Part shown: positions 1-8,905 of the stretch, in pieces
Position numbering within the stretch: position 1 is the first letter of the stretch
Layout: every line of letters starts with the position of its first letter
Origin: an uncultured Verrucomicrobia subdivision 3 bacterium
GTDB lineage: Bacteria; Verrucomicrobiota; Verrucomicrobiia; Limisphaerales; UBA11358
Direction of reading: 5' to 3'
Length of the DNA: 55,963 nucleotides
Assembly: GCA_903944085.1 (NCBI GenBank)
Contig: CAJAQO010000083.1
Span: 70,590-126,552 of the forward strand
The notes under the pieces: generated by a model
Told to the model about the DNA's origin: nothing
Seen by the model: only the letters and a program-made list of their open reading frames with translations
Databases searched by the model: none
Made by a program: the position numbers and the translations under genes

Positions 1-522
1 GCCGAGCGCATCCGCGCCATCAATCCCGATTGCCGCGTGACGGCGGTCCAGAAATTTTTTAATGAACAAACCGCTGAAGAACTGTTCGCGCCGAAATTTG
101 ATTTCGTGCTCGACGCGATTGACGATGTGACGAACAAGGTGTTGCTGCTCATCCGCTGCCGTGACAAAAATCTGCCGGTCATCGCCTGCGGCGGCGCGGG
201 CGGGCGGCGCGAATTGACTTCCGTGCGCGTTGGTGATTTGTCGCAAGCCAGCCACGACAAATTGCTGGCCGAGGTGCGGCGGCGGCTGCGCCAGGAACAT
301 GGTTTTCCCGCTGGGCAATCGCCGATGGATGTGCCATGCGTTTATTCGGTGGAGCGCACCATGTTTCCGCAACCGGACGGCTCGGTCTGCGAAATGCGCT
401 CGGCCGCGGAAGACGGCGCGCGCTTGAACTGCAACGGCGGCCTCGGCTCGGTGACGTTTGTGACGGGCGCGTTTGGTTTCGCGGCGGCGGGATTCGTGGT
501 GCGGAAAATTGCGGAAGCCTGA
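1..522 (+). CDS. tcdA: tRNA threonylcarbamoyladenosine dehydratase TcdA, C-terminal part
   Basis: The reading frame is open from base 1, so the gene enters from outside the window and only the last 173 residues are present. TcdA/CsdL is an E1-like (ThiF-family) enzyme that uses ATP to cyclise the t6A37 base of ANN-decoding tRNAs to ct6A. The visible part has the ThiF-fold segment FDFVLDAIDDVTNK followed by IACGGAGG. After it comes the TcdA-type tail with DVPCVYSVE, the PQPDGSVC segment and a final GSVTFVTGAFGFAAA stretch. The nucleotide-binding GxGxxG motif and catalytic Cys region lie outside the window. Plain ThiF or MoeB is less likely because the DVPCVYSVE and PQPDGSVC tail matches E. coli TcdA. 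Confidence 0.88.
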   Translation, partial: AERIRAINPDCRVTAVQKFFNEQTAEELFAPKFDFVLDAIDDVTNKVLLLIRCRDKNLPVIACGGAGGRRELTSVRVGDLSQASHDKLLAEVRRRLRQEHGFPAGQSPMDVPCVYSVERTMFPQPDGSVCEMRSAAEDGARLNCNGGLGSVTFVTGAFGFAAAGFVVRKIAEA

Positions 523-653
523 AGCGCCCTGGGCTCGTCACGCCGGCGCAGCTTGAAAAAAGCCGCGTTCAAACGGACTTGGCCGCGCACCCAATTAAGC
601 TCTCTCCGCTGCGGTGGCTCGACATTGGCTGTCTAGCCGCTAAACTTCGCCGC

Positions 654-1793
654 ATGACGCGCACGGAAAAACTTCTGGCGGAACTCATCGCGCTGCCCAG
701 CGTGAACCCGGCATTCCTCCCGCCGCAGCATTCTTGCGCCGGTGAAAAAAACGTCGGGGATTTTCTGGCGGCGACGGCGGCAAAAGCCGGGCTCGACCTG
801 GAATTTCAAAAAGTTGTCGTTTCGGACGGGCAACCGCGCTCCAATGTGATCGTCCGGCTACGGCCGCGAAATAAAATTCACCAGACCATTCTGCTCGCGC
901 CGCATCTGGACACGGTTGGCGCGGATGCCGCACAATTGATTCCACGGCGCAAAAACGGCCGCCTGCTCGGGCGCGGCGCGTGCGACACGAAAGGCTCCGT
1001 CGCCGCCATGCTCACGGCGCTGTGCGAACTGGCGGAGTCAAAATCGCGGCCGCTGGAAACGGAGATTATTTTCGTCGGCTTGATTGACGAGGAACATGCG
1101 CAGGCGGGTTCCCGCGCGCTGGTCGCCAGCGGTTTCAAGGCCGATCTGGCCATCGTCGGCGAGCCGACAAAATTGCAGGTCGTCACGGCGCACAAAGGCA
1201 GTTTGTGGCTGCAACTGGAAACGCGTGGCCGGGCGGCGCACGGCGCGACGCCGCAGCTCGGCAAAAATGCGGTCCAAGAAATGGCGCGCATCGTGGAAAT
1301 TTTGGAGACCGATTACGCGGCGCAGTTGCGGCGGCGGAAACACAAATTGCTCGGCCACGCGACGGTGAACGTGGGGCAGATTTCCGGCGGCACGCAGCCG
1401 AACATTGTGCCGGACCGTTGCACGATCACCATTGACCGCCGCACGCTGCCGGGTGAAACCGAGTTGGGCGTTCGCCGTGAGATCGCAGCGTTATTCCGGG
1501 CAAAAGGACTCGCGGCGAAAATTTTCAACGCCAAACTCGCGCCGGCCCTGGCGTTGGAAACCGATCCGAAGCTGCCGCTCGTCCGGCAGTTTTTTCAAAG
1601 TGCCGGCCAGTCGAAACCGGTGGGCGTGGATTATTTTTGTGATGCGGCGGTGCTGGCGGCGGGCGGCATTCCGAGCGTGGTGTTCGGCCCGGGCGACATC
1701 GCGCAGGCGCACACGGCTGACGAATGGATTTCGCTGGCGCAACTGGAGCGCGGGAAAAATTTGCTGCTTAAATTTCTAAAATCGCTTCCCTGA
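654..1793 (+). CDS. M20 family metallopeptidase/deacylase (ArgE/DapE-like)
   Basis: A 379-residue cytosolic zinc-dependent amidohydrolase of the M20 family, the group of acetylornithine deacetylase and succinyl-diaminopimelate desuccinylase. The metal and catalytic residues are visible: H84 and D86 in APHLDTVG, D111 in GRGACDTKGS, the E146-E147 pair in GLIDEEHAQ, the GEPT motif at 169-172, and the dimerisation-domain start RGRAAHGATP with H196. The final metal His lies in the DIAQAHTADEW segment near the end. The frame stays open upstream to about 336, but homology begins at the ATG at 654, which follows the tcdA stop by 131 bases. Length is normal for the family. The substrate cannot be told from sequence; ArgE is the first guess. 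Confidence 0.85.
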   Translation: MTRTEKLLAELIALPSVNPAFLPPQHSCAGEKNVGDFLAATAAKAGLDLEFQKVVVSDGQPRSNVIVRLRPRNKIHQTILLAPHLDTVGADAAQLIPRRKNGRLLGRGACDTKGSVAAMLTALCELAESKSRPLETEIIFVGLIDEEHAQAGSRALVASGFKADLAIVGEPTKLQVVTAHKGSLWLQLETRGRAAHGATPQLGKNAVQEMARIVEILETDYAAQLRRRKHKLLGHATVNVGQISGGTQPNIVPDRCTITIDRRTLPGETELGVRREIAALFRAKGLAAKIFNAKLAPALALETDPKLPLVRQFFQSAGQSKPVGVDYFCDAAVLAAGGIPSVVFGPGDIAQAHTADEWISLAQLERGKNLLLKFLKSLP

Positions 1794-1823
1794 ACGGAAC
1801 CGGTTTCGTATTGTCGAACGCTC

Positions 1824-3143
1824 ATGATTTCTGCAAAAAACGAAACGACGCCGGCGCATTCGGCGGCGCACCACCGGCTGGCCTTTTTCCGGCAGAGCGG
1901 CTGGGTGATGCTGACGATGACGCTGGGCGGCGCGGTGATGTATGCCGTGCATCCGGTGGTGGCGCGGCATGTGCCCAAGGAGGAATACGGCGTGTTCACG
2001 ACCTTGCTGCAAGTGGTGTCGCTGATGGGCATTCCCGCCGCCGGACTCGCGCCGGTCTTTGCGCAGCAGGCGGCGGCGGCCGTCACCGAGGCGCAGCAGC
2101 GTGCGGTCATCAGCACATTTCACGGCGTGTGCCGGGCGATTTTTTTCATCTGGCTGGCGATGGCCGTGACGGTGGCGGTGTTTTGGAAGCAGGTGCTGGC
2201 GAGCCTGCAAATCAACAATCCCGCCGCGCTGGCGGCCACCGTCGGCGTTGGGTTGGTGTCCATGCTGATGCCGGTGATGACGGGAATGTTGCAGGGCCGG
2301 CAGAATTTCATCTGGCTGGGCTGGATCAATATTATCAATGGCGTCGGGCGTTTCGCGATGATTTGCCTGGTCATCCTGGTGCTGGGCGCATGGGCGGCGG
2401 GCGCGGTCAGCGCGGTTTTTATCGGCATGGCGGTGGCGATTGCGGTGGCCCTCTGGCAAACCCGCGATGTCTGGGGCGTGGAAAAAAGCAAAGTGGACTG
2501 GGCGGAGTGGCTGCGGCGCGTGGTGCCGTTGACGCTGGGACTGGGCGTGGGCACGTTCATGCTGAGCGCGGATATGATTTTCGTGCAGAAATATTTTCCG
2601 GCCAAGCAAACGGGCTATTACGCGGCGGCAGGCATGATCGGCCGCGCGCTGATTTTTTTCACGCAGCCGCTGACGCTGGTGATGTTTCCCAAAATCGCGC
2701 ACAGCGCGGCGCGTTCGCAAAAAACCGATGTGCTGGCGCTGACGCTTGGCGCCACGGCGCTGGCAGGCGCGGCGGCGGCCATCGGCTGCACGCTGCTGCC
2801 GTGGCTGCCCTTGCGCGCGGCGATGTATGACAAAACTTTTCTGGAAATCTCCACGCCGCTCGTGCCGTGGTTCGCGTGGTGCATGTTGCCGCTGACACTT
2901 TCATTTGTGCTGGTCAACAGCCTGATGGCGCGCTCGCGGTTTGCCGCCGTGCCGTGGCTGGTGCTCGTGGCGGTCGGCTATGCCGTGGCGCTGGCGGTGG
3001 TGGGCCGCCACGCGGGAAGTTTGGCGGACACGCAGGCCGGCTTGCGCCAGATGATTCAGACGCTCGGCGCGTTCAACCTGCTGCTGCTCGGCACCTGCAT
3101 GTGGTTCACCTGGCGGGGAAAAGATGTCGCGCCGGCGAATTAA
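1824..3143 (+). CDS. Polysaccharide/oligosaccharide flippase (Wzx-like, MATE-fold)
   Basis: A 439-residue integral membrane protein with about 12 hydrophobic segments and almost no soluble domain. It starts with a segment of the type GWVMLTMTLGGAVMYAVHPVVAR followed by EYGVFTTLLQVV, the pattern of the polysaccharide-transport (PST/MOP) exporters. These flip undecaprenyl-linked oligosaccharides across the inner membrane for O-antigen, capsule or exopolysaccharide. The stop codon overlaps by 4 bases with the end of the convergent glycosyltransferase gene at 3140, so two envelope-glycan genes are packed tail to tail. No wider glycan cluster is present here, so the exported substrate is unknown. 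The start is the ATG 30 bases after the M20 gene. Confidence 0.8.
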   Translation: MISAKNETTPAHSAAHHRLAFFRQSGWVMLTMTLGGAVMYAVHPVVARHVPKEEYGVFTTLLQVVSLMGIPAAGLAPVFAQQAAAAVTEAQQRAVISTFHGVCRAIFFIWLAMAVTVAVFWKQVLASLQINNPAALAATVGVGLVSMLMPVMTGMLQGRQNFIWLGWINIINGVGRFAMICLVILVLGAWAAGAVSAVFIGMAVAIAVALWQTRDVWGVEKSKVDWAEWLRRVVPLTLGLGVGTFMLSADMIFVQKYFPAKQTGYYAAAGMIGRALIFFTQPLTLVMFPKIAHSAARSQKTDVLALTLGATALAGAAAAIGCTLLPWLPLRAAMYDKTFLEISTPLVPWFAWCMLPLTLSFVLVNSLMARSRFAAVPWLVLVAVGYAVALAVVGRHAGSLADTQAGLRQMIQTLGAFNLLLLGTCMWFTWRGKDVAPAN

Positions 3144-3955
3144 CTTTTCGGACGGGACAGCGGCGGCGGCGTGCGCAGTTTTTTATAAATCCACGCTTCC
3201 AGCGGGCGCAACGGCCTTAGCCATTTGTAAAACGGCGAGTAAACCAGCCAGATTCGCACCACCGATAAAAACATCGCCAGCGAATTGCGGAACAGCGACG
3301 CCGTGACCTTGGAGCCGACGACGTCCGTCCAATCCACCGGCATTTCCAAAATGCGGAAACCCGCGCGGTGAAGCGCCACCAGCAGGTTCACATCGAACGC
3401 CAGATCCGCGATGCGCAGTGAGGAATGGATTTTTTCCACCGCCGCCCGCCGCATGAGCTTGCACGGGCATTGCGTGTCCTTGATGTGCAGCCAGAACAGC
3501 AGCTCCACGATGAGATGAAAACACCGGCTGATCACCTGCCGGAATTTTGGCTGCGCCTTCAGCAGCACGCTGCCCGGCAGCCAGCGCGAACCGATCACGC
3601 AATCCGCCTGTTGCAGACAGGGAATCAGCTTCAGCACCGCCGCCGGCCCGGTTGCGCCATCCGCGTCCACATAGCCAATCAGGTCGGCGTGGCCGGCGAG
3701 TTTGAGGCCTTCGATCAGCGCTCCGCCCTTACCGATGGGCGCGGGAAAATCCAGCCAGCCGACCGCCGGAAATTCCTTCGCCACGCGCTGCACCACGCCG
3801 AGCGTGTTGTCGCGGCAGCCGTTGAGCACGACCACCAGTTGAAATTTGCCGGAATAATTCTGCCGGAAAAAATTCGCGTATTCACGCAGCACCGGTTCGA
3901 TGCGCGCTTCTTCGTTGTAAGCCGGGATGAGGAGCAGCAGGCTTGGTTCGGGCAC
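3140..3955 (-). CDS. Family 2 glycosyltransferase, ALG5/DPM1-like
   Basis: A 271-residue GT-A-fold glycosyltransferase. The nucleotide-sugar site is visible in IPAYNEEARI (10-19), GKGGALIEGL (75-84) and the metal-binding D97-A-D99 within YVDADGAT. The C-terminal part, with FDVNLLVALHRAGFRILEMP and a closing hydrophobic or amphipathic segment, resembles enzymes that make polyprenyl-phosphate glucose or mannose (ALG5/DPM1 group). The likely job is transfer of a sugar from a nucleotide donor to a lipid carrier at the inner face of the cytoplasmic membrane. It converges on the flippase with a 4-base overlap. Donor and acceptor are inferred from the family only. Confidence 0.85.
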   Translation of the reverse strand: MPEPSLLLLIPAYNEEARIEPVLREYANFFRQNYSGKFQLVVVLNGCRDNTLGVVQRVAKEFPAVGWLDFPAPIGKGGALIEGLKLAGHADLIGYVDADGATGPAAVLKLIPCLQQADCVIGSRWLPGSVLLKAQPKFRQVISRCFHLIVELLFWLHIKDTQCPCKLMRRAAVEKIHSSLRIADLAFDVNLLVALHRAGFRILEMPVDWTDVVGSKVTASLFRNSLAMFLSVVRIWLVYSPFYKWLRPLRPLEAWIYKKLRTPPPLSRPKS

Positions 3956-4091
3956 GCGGATTCTGTAACAGAAAATTTTCGCACAGGCAATCTTGGGAAA
4001 ATCGCGGCGCGGCGGTCACGGGCCGGCGCGGAAATGGAATTCACGAATCAAGCTTGACGCGCGGAGCTTTTAACGGTTGATTGTCGTCATT

Positions 4092-4487
4092 ATGAAAAAG
4101 AAAATTTTTGCCGTTCTCGCCGGGGCCGTCATCATCGCCACGGGCTGCGTTCACACCGTCAGCGACACCAGCACCTTTGCCGTCAGCTACGGCCGGGATT
4201 CCGTGGCCGGCCGTTACCAGCGTTCGCCGGAACAGTTATATAAGGCGGCCGTTACCGTCATCACCCGCGACGGCGTGCTGCTCACCGAATATGTGCCGCA
4301 CGACAGCACCAATGTTGTTCGCTCGCTGCAAGGGCGTGTGAACGAATGCAAAGTCTGGATTCGCGTGGAGCAGGTGGACCCGAAGATCAGTCAGGTGGAC
4401 GTGCAAGCGCGCACGAAATGGGGCCGCGTGGACCTCGACTTGGTGCATGAACTGGAAAAGGAAATCGCGCTGGAGCTGGCGCAGTAA
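4092..4487 (+). CDS. Small lipoprotein (DUF3568-like)
   Basis: A 131-residue predicted lipoprotein. It starts MKKKIFAVLAG, has a short hydrophobic stretch, and a lipobox ending ATGC with Cys19 as the lipidation site. The mature part contains RSPEQLYKAAVTVI and ends in an amphipathic VHELEKEIALEL helix. This architecture resembles the DUF3568 group of small Gram-negative lipoproteins, whose function is unknown. An in-frame start five codons earlier at 4077 is possible. The ATG at 4092 is preferred because it gives a normal signal peptide. The gene lies alone between a divergent glycosyltransferase and a convergent fucosidase. Confidence 0.7.
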   Translation: MKKKIFAVLAGAVIIATGCVHTVSDTSTFAVSYGRDSVAGRYQRSPEQLYKAAVTVITRDGVLLTEYVPHDSTNVVRSLQGRVNECKVWIRVEQVDPKISQVDVQARTKWGRVDLDLVHELEKEIALELAQ

Positions 4488-4556
4488 GCCCGGCTTCAGA
4501 CTCCATTCTGATTTCGGAATTCCAATTGGACCAGGGCGCGGTGGGCGGCGTTGGCT

Positions 4557-5987
4557 TCAATGCGCCGCGACCTTGGCTGACTTGTCTTTGATTTCCAGGC
4601 AGATCACGGAGGCGATTTTGTCTGGAGCTTCGGCCGGCAGGGCGAGGCTCACGCCGGCAGCAGATTGATTCACGTTCAATTTCTTGCCGCTGGCGAGCAA
4701 CCAGGCTTTTTTCACCTTGCTCTGCAGCCCGGCAATTTCAAATTTTCCATCCGTCGGCCATTTGAAAATCGCCACATAGATTTTCCCCGGTTGGGTAGTC
4801 GCGCGCCAGTCCCACGCGGGAATAAATTTCGGTTTGCCATGCGCGTCTTTTTCCGTGGCGCTGAATTGTCCGGCCTCCGCGCCGAACGGCGTCGGGCCGG
4901 CATTGTAAATTGCCGCGCCGTTGACTTTCATCCACGCGCCGACTTCGGCCAGCCGGTCCACGCTCGGCTGCGGGATGAGCCCTTCGCTGGTCGGACCGAC
5001 ATTGAGCAAATAATTTCCGCCTTTGCTGGCGATGTCGCACAAATTGTGAATGATCGTTTCCGGCGATTTCCAATGGTCATCATGTTTGTTGTAGCCCCAG
5101 TGATTGTTCAGCGTCATGCACGTTTCCCAATCCACGCCGGGGCCGAAGCCGCTCGGCGGAATCTGCTGTTCCGGCGTGCCATAATCGCCGACGCGATCCT
5201 TGCCCGCATCCATGCCTTCCATGCCGGCCCGCGCCTTGCCCACGCGGTTGTTAATGATGAGCTTCGGGTCCAGCGCGCGCAAATAGGCGTAAAGATCCGC
5301 GCCGCGCTCATGCGTCCACGGCGATTCCCATTCGCCGTCAAACCACATGACGCTGGGATGATATCGCGTAATGAGTTCCTTAAGCTGCCCTTTCATATAG
5401 GCCGTATAGCGGTCCATGTCCGGCGTGCCGGTGGCCACATCGTTCCACGCGCGGCGCGTGCCCCAATCCGAGCTGTGCCAGTCCATGATGGAATAATAAA
5501 CGCAAAATTTTATGCCCGCCTGGCGACAGGCATCCGACAACTCGCGCAGCGGATCGCGCTGAAACGGCGTGGACTTGATGCACCAGTCGGTCAGCGCCGA
5601 TGGCCACATGCCGAAGCCGTCGTGATGTTTCGAAGTGATGACAATATATTTCATGCCCGCATCCTTGGCCGTTTTGACAAACGCCTTCGCATCGAATTTT
5701 ACGGGATTGAACTCCTTCGCAAACTGTTCATAGCGGCTGACGGGAATGCGCCCGGTTTCCATGATCCATTCGGCGTGATCCGTGCCGCCGTTCCACTCGC
5801 CGGCGGGCACGGAATAAACACCCCAATGGATGAACATCCCGAACTTCGCTTCGCGCCACCATTCCATGCGCGCGTCATGTTGCGCCGGGGTTTCGGCCAG
5901 ACCGGTCGGATTGGTTTGTGCGGCGGCGACCCGCCAAATGACCGTCAGCACTAGGGCAGCGGCCAGCATCAGTGATTTTATTTTCAT
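4557..5987 (-). CDS. Secreted alpha-L-fucosidase, glycoside hydrolase family 29
   Basis: A 476-residue exported enzyme. Residues 1-23 form a signal peptide (hydrophobic LMLAAALVLTVIW, then AAAQ). The GH29 TIM barrel follows: EAKFGMFIHWGVYSVPAGEW at 46-65, the KHHDGFGMWPS substrate loop at 120-130, and MWFDGEW with D217 as the expected catalytic nucleophile. A small C-terminal beta domain closes the protein. GH29 enzymes remove terminal alpha-L-fucose from fucoidan, host glycans or plant polysaccharides by a retaining mechanism in the periplasm or outside the cell. The gene is transcribed alone and divergently from purH. Together with the GH2 gene at 21084 it suggests use of complex polysaccharides. 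Confidence 0.93.
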   Translation of the reverse strand: MKIKSLMLAAALVLTVIWRVAAAQTNPTGLAETPAQHDARMEWWREAKFGMFIHWGVYSVPAGEWNGGTDHAEWIMETGRIPVSRYEQFAKEFNPVKFDAKAFVKTAKDAGMKYIVITSKHHDGFGMWPSALTDWCIKSTPFQRDPLRELSDACRQAGIKFCVYYSIMDWHSSDWGTRRAWNDVATGTPDMDRYTAYMKGQLKELITRYHPSVMWFDGEWESPWTHERGADLYAYLRALDPKLIINNRVGKARAGMEGMDAGKDRVGDYGTPEQQIPPSGFGPGVDWETCMTLNNHWGYNKHDDHWKSPETIIHNLCDIASKGGNYLLNVGPTSEGLIPQPSVDRLAEVGAWMKVNGAAIYNAGPTPFGAEAGQFSATEKDAHGKPKFIPAWDWRATTQPGKIYVAIFKWPTDGKFEIAGLQSKVKKAWLLASGKKLNVNQSAAGVSLALPAEAPDKIASVICLEIKDKSAKVAAH

Positions 5988-6099
5988 AATCGTGCGAGCG
6001 GGGATTTACGCCAAAACCGGCCGGAATGTAAAGCCGCCGTTTTCCCCATTTCACACGTCTGGATTTTAGAAGTCTAAAACCCGACAGTTTGTTCGCCGG

Positions 6100-7719
6100 A
6101 TGAATTTTTTGCCGCCGGCTTGCGCAAATTCAGAATTGACGCCGCCGCTGCCGCCGTGGATTGTGTCGCGCGTGAAAATTCATCGTGCCTTGCTTTCTGT
6201 TTCCGATAAAACCGGACTCGTTCCCTTCGCCCAGATTCTCGCCAGCCACGGCGTGGAACTTATTTCCACCGGCGGCACCGCCAAAACCTTGCGCGAAGCC
6301 GGCTTGACCGTGAAGGACATCAGCGAACACACCGGCTTTCCCGAAATGCTCGATGGCCGCGTGAAGACGCTGCACCCGAAAGTCCACGGCGGCCTGCTTT
6401 ACATCCGCGGCAACGCCGCGCACGAGGCGGCGGTGAAAGAACACGCGATCACGCCGATTGATCTGGTCGTCGTGAACCTCTATCCGTTCGAGGCGACGGT
6501 CGCCAAGCCGGACGTGAAGCTGCACGACGCCATTGAAAACATTGACATCGGCGGCCCTTCGATGCTCCGCAGCGCGGCGAAAAACCACGATAGCGTGACG
6601 GTGGTGGTGGACCCGTTTGACTATGCCGAAGTTGCAAAACAGATCACCGAGAACGGCAACACGACTTTGGAATTTCGCCGCAAGCTGTGCGCAAAAGTTT
6701 TTGCGCGCACGGCGGCTTACGACGCGGCCATCGCCGCGCATTTGCAAAAGGAATTTGCCGCCGACAAAACTTCGCTGCCGCTCGTGCTGACGATTTCCGC
6801 GCCGCTGGCGCAGCCGTTGCGCTACGGGGAAAACCCGCACCAGACGGCGGCGCTTTACGGCAAGTTCCACGACTTTTTCAAGCAGCTCCACGGCAAGGAA
6901 CTTTCCTACAACAATATTTTAGACCTCACGGCGGCGGCGGCGCTGATCGCGGAATTTCGCGAGGACGCGGCGACGCTGGCGATTTTGAAGCACACGAATC
7001 CGTGCGGCGTCGGCCAGGGCGCGGATTTGCGCGAGGCGTGGGACAAGGCGTTCGCCACCGACAAGCAGGCGCCGTTCGGCGGGATCATCGCCGTGAACAA
7101 AACGCTCGACGGTGCGTGCGCGGCGGCCATCGCGGAAATTTTCAGCGAAGTGATCGTCGCGCCGGAATTTTCGGCGGAAGCGCTGGAAATTTTACAGAAG
7201 AAAAAAAATCTGCGCCTGCTCCAAATCCAGAAATGCCCGCTGTCCGCGCAGCCGTGGGATGTGCGCAGCGTGGGCGCAGATTCATTTTTGCTCCAGCAGC
7301 GCGATTTGAAAACCACCGCCATCGCCGATTTGAAAATTGTCACCAAGCGGCAGCCGACGGAGGCCGAGCTCAAGGCGATGCTGTTTGGCTGGCGCGTGGT
7401 GAAGCACCTGAAATCAAATGCCATCCTTTATGTCGGCGAAGGCCGGACGCTCGGCACCGGCGCGGGACAAATGAGCCGCGTGGATTCCAGCCGTATCGCG
7501 GTGTGGAAGGCGGGCGAGGCCAAACTGGATTTGAACGGCAGCGTGGTTTGCAGCGACGCGTTTTTTCCGTTTCCCGACGGACTCATCGCAGCGGCCGAGG
7601 CCGGCGCGACAGCGGCGATTCAGCCCGGCGGTTCGGTGAAAGACGCGGAAGTCATCGCGGCCGCGGACGCGCGCGGGCTGGCGATGGCGTTCACCGGCGC
7701 GCGACATTTCCGGCATTGA
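6100..7719 (+). CDS. purH: Bifunctional AICAR transformylase/IMP cyclohydrolase PurH
   Basis: This enzyme catalyses the last two steps of de novo purine synthesis, from AICAR through FAICAR to IMP. The N-terminal MGS-like cyclohydrolase domain is seen in [26 protein letters not shown] and [18 protein letters not shown]. The transformylase domain has [26 protein letters not shown] and [12 protein letters not shown], and the protein closes with [11 protein letters not shown] and [11 protein letters not shown]. Length (539 residues from the ATG at 6100) is close to the family norm. Family similarity starts only at the GTG at 6172 ([12 protein letters not shown]). The first 24 residues look unconserved, so the true start may be 6172; neither has a clear ribosome binding site. 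Confidence 0.95.
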   Translation: MNFLPPACANSELTPPLPPWIVSRVKIHRALLSVSDKTGLVPFAQILASHGVELISTGGTAKTLREAGLTVKDISEHTGFPEMLDGRVKTLHPKVHGGLLYIRGNAAHEAAVKEHAITPIDLVVVNLYPFEATVAKPDVKLHDAIENIDIGGPSMLRSAAKNHDSVTVVVDPFDYAEVAKQITENGNTTLEFRRKLCAKVFARTAAYDAAIAAHLQKEFAADKTSLPLVLTISAPLAQPLRYGENPHQTAALYGKFHDFFKQLHGKELSYNNILDLTAAAALIAEFREDAATLAILKHTNPCGVGQGADLREAWDKAFATDKQAPFGGIIAVNKTLDGACAAAIAEIFSEVIVAPEFSAEALEILQKKKNLRLLQIQKCPLSAQPWDVRSVGADSFLLQQRDLKTTAIADLKIVTKRQPTEAELKAMLFGWRVVKHLKSNAILYVGEGRTLGTGAGQMSRVDSSRIAVWKAGEAKLDLNGSVVCSDAFFPFPDGLIAAAEAGATAAIQPGGSVKDAEVIAAADARGLAMAFTGARHFRH

Positions 7720-7841
7720 AATCTGCCGGCGCAAGGACGCAAGCTACGCACGCGCCGGAAAAAGTGCGGCGATTTCCATGTCGGGAATCGCGAATAAAAC
7801 TTGCCTTTGAAAAAGTTGTCCGCAATTTAACGGTTTAAAAT

Positions 7842-8879
7842 ATGAGCCAAAACATTTTCATCGGCACGGACAGCGGCGCGACCACGACCAAATTTTCCGG
7901 CGTGCGCGAGAACGGCGAAACCATTTCCACCAAGCTGCTGCAACGTCCGACCAGTTCGGAAAACGGCCGCGGCGCGGTCATCAGCGGTTGGATCGCGGGC
8001 ATCAGCGAGTTTCTGGCGCAGAATCAACTGCAATGGTCGCAGGTCAAAGGCGTCGGGCTGGCGATTCCCGGACCCTACGAGCGTTACGGTGTTTTCGGCA
8101 AAACGCCCAATCTGCCCGCCAGTTTTTCCGGCTGGGATGTTTATTCCGATTACCGCGCGGCGCTGACCAAGCAGGCGGGCCACGACATTCCGCTGGTCGT
8201 GGGCAACGATGGCAATTACGGCGGCGTCGCCGAAGCCCAAATCGCGCGCGGCAGCACGCGGGCCTCAGTGATGATGCTCATGCCCGGCTCCGGGTTGGGC
8301 GCGGCGTTCATCGGCGCGGACGGGTTGTCGCTCGACGGTGACACGCTTGCCGGCATGGAAGCCGGCCACATGCCCGTGCCCTGGCAGTTGCTCGGCGTCA
8401 CGGCCAAACCGCTGCCCTGCGGCTGCGGGCGTGACTGGGGCTGCGTGGAGGCTTACACCACCATCTCCGGCCTGCCACATCTGCTGGCGGAAAAATTGTT
8501 GAAATTTCCCGACCACGAACTTGCCAAGTCCAGCGCGACGCCGAAGGAAAAGGCGCTTTCGCTCCGCGGCCGCGCGCAAAAAGGTGACGCGCTGGCGGTG
8601 GAAATTTTTGATTTTCAAGCGCGCGTAATGGGCTTGCACGTTGCTAACCTGGTGATGGCGCTGGATCCCGGCATCGTCGTCATCGGCGGCGGCTTGATGG
8701 ATCACGAAACGACCACGCCGGAATTTCGCGAGCGCTATCTCCGCATCGTCAGCGAAACGGCGCGGCCGTATCTCTGGATACAACAACGCGACACCCTTAA
8801 AATTGTCCCCGCCGTCTTGGGCGACTTGTCGCAGGCGATCGGCGCGGCGCTGGTGGCGCTGTATCAAAGCCGGAGCTAA
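7842..8879 (+). CDS. ROK family sugar kinase (glucokinase-like)
   Basis: A 345-residue cytosolic ROK-family protein. The N-terminal phosphate loop FIGTDSGATTTKFSG is present, and the sugar-binding and catalytic GNDGN motif carries D123 as the expected general base. H176 (AGH) and the cysteines C193, C195 and C201 form the structural zinc site. The usual spacing is CxCGxxGCxE. Here it reads CGCGRDWGCVE, one residue longer. There is no DNA-binding N-terminal domain, so it is a kinase and not a NagC/Mlc-type repressor. Glucose or an N-acetylated hexose is the likely substrate but cannot be fixed from sequence. It lies 122 bases after purH on the same strand. Confidence 0.85.
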   Translation: MSQNIFIGTDSGATTTKFSGVRENGETISTKLLQRPTSSENGRGAVISGWIAGISEFLAQNQLQWSQVKGVGLAIPGPYERYGVFGKTPNLPASFSGWDVYSDYRAALTKQAGHDIPLVVGNDGNYGGVAEAQIARGSTRASVMMLMPGSGLGAAFIGADGLSLDGDTLAGMEAGHMPVPWQLLGVTAKPLPCGCGRDWGCVEAYTTISGLPHLLAEKLLKFPDHELAKSSATPKEKALSLRGRAQKGDALAVEIFDFQARVMGLHVANLVMALDPGIVVIGGGLMDHETTTPEFRERYLRIVSETARPYLWIQQRDTLKIVPAVLGDLSQAIGAALVALYQSRS

Positions 8880-8905
8880 CACCAACGGCCAGCGGCCCGC
8901 TCGTT

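Noticed and set aside
336-653. N-terminal extension of the M20 deacylase into the tcdA region
   Set aside because: The extension is Arg-rich, overlaps tcdA in another frame, and the family start fits the ATG at 654.
4665-5954. A plus-strand open frame of about 430 codons opposite the fucosidase
   Set aside because: Composition is typical of antisense GC-rich DNA. The minus strand encodes a full GH29 enzyme.
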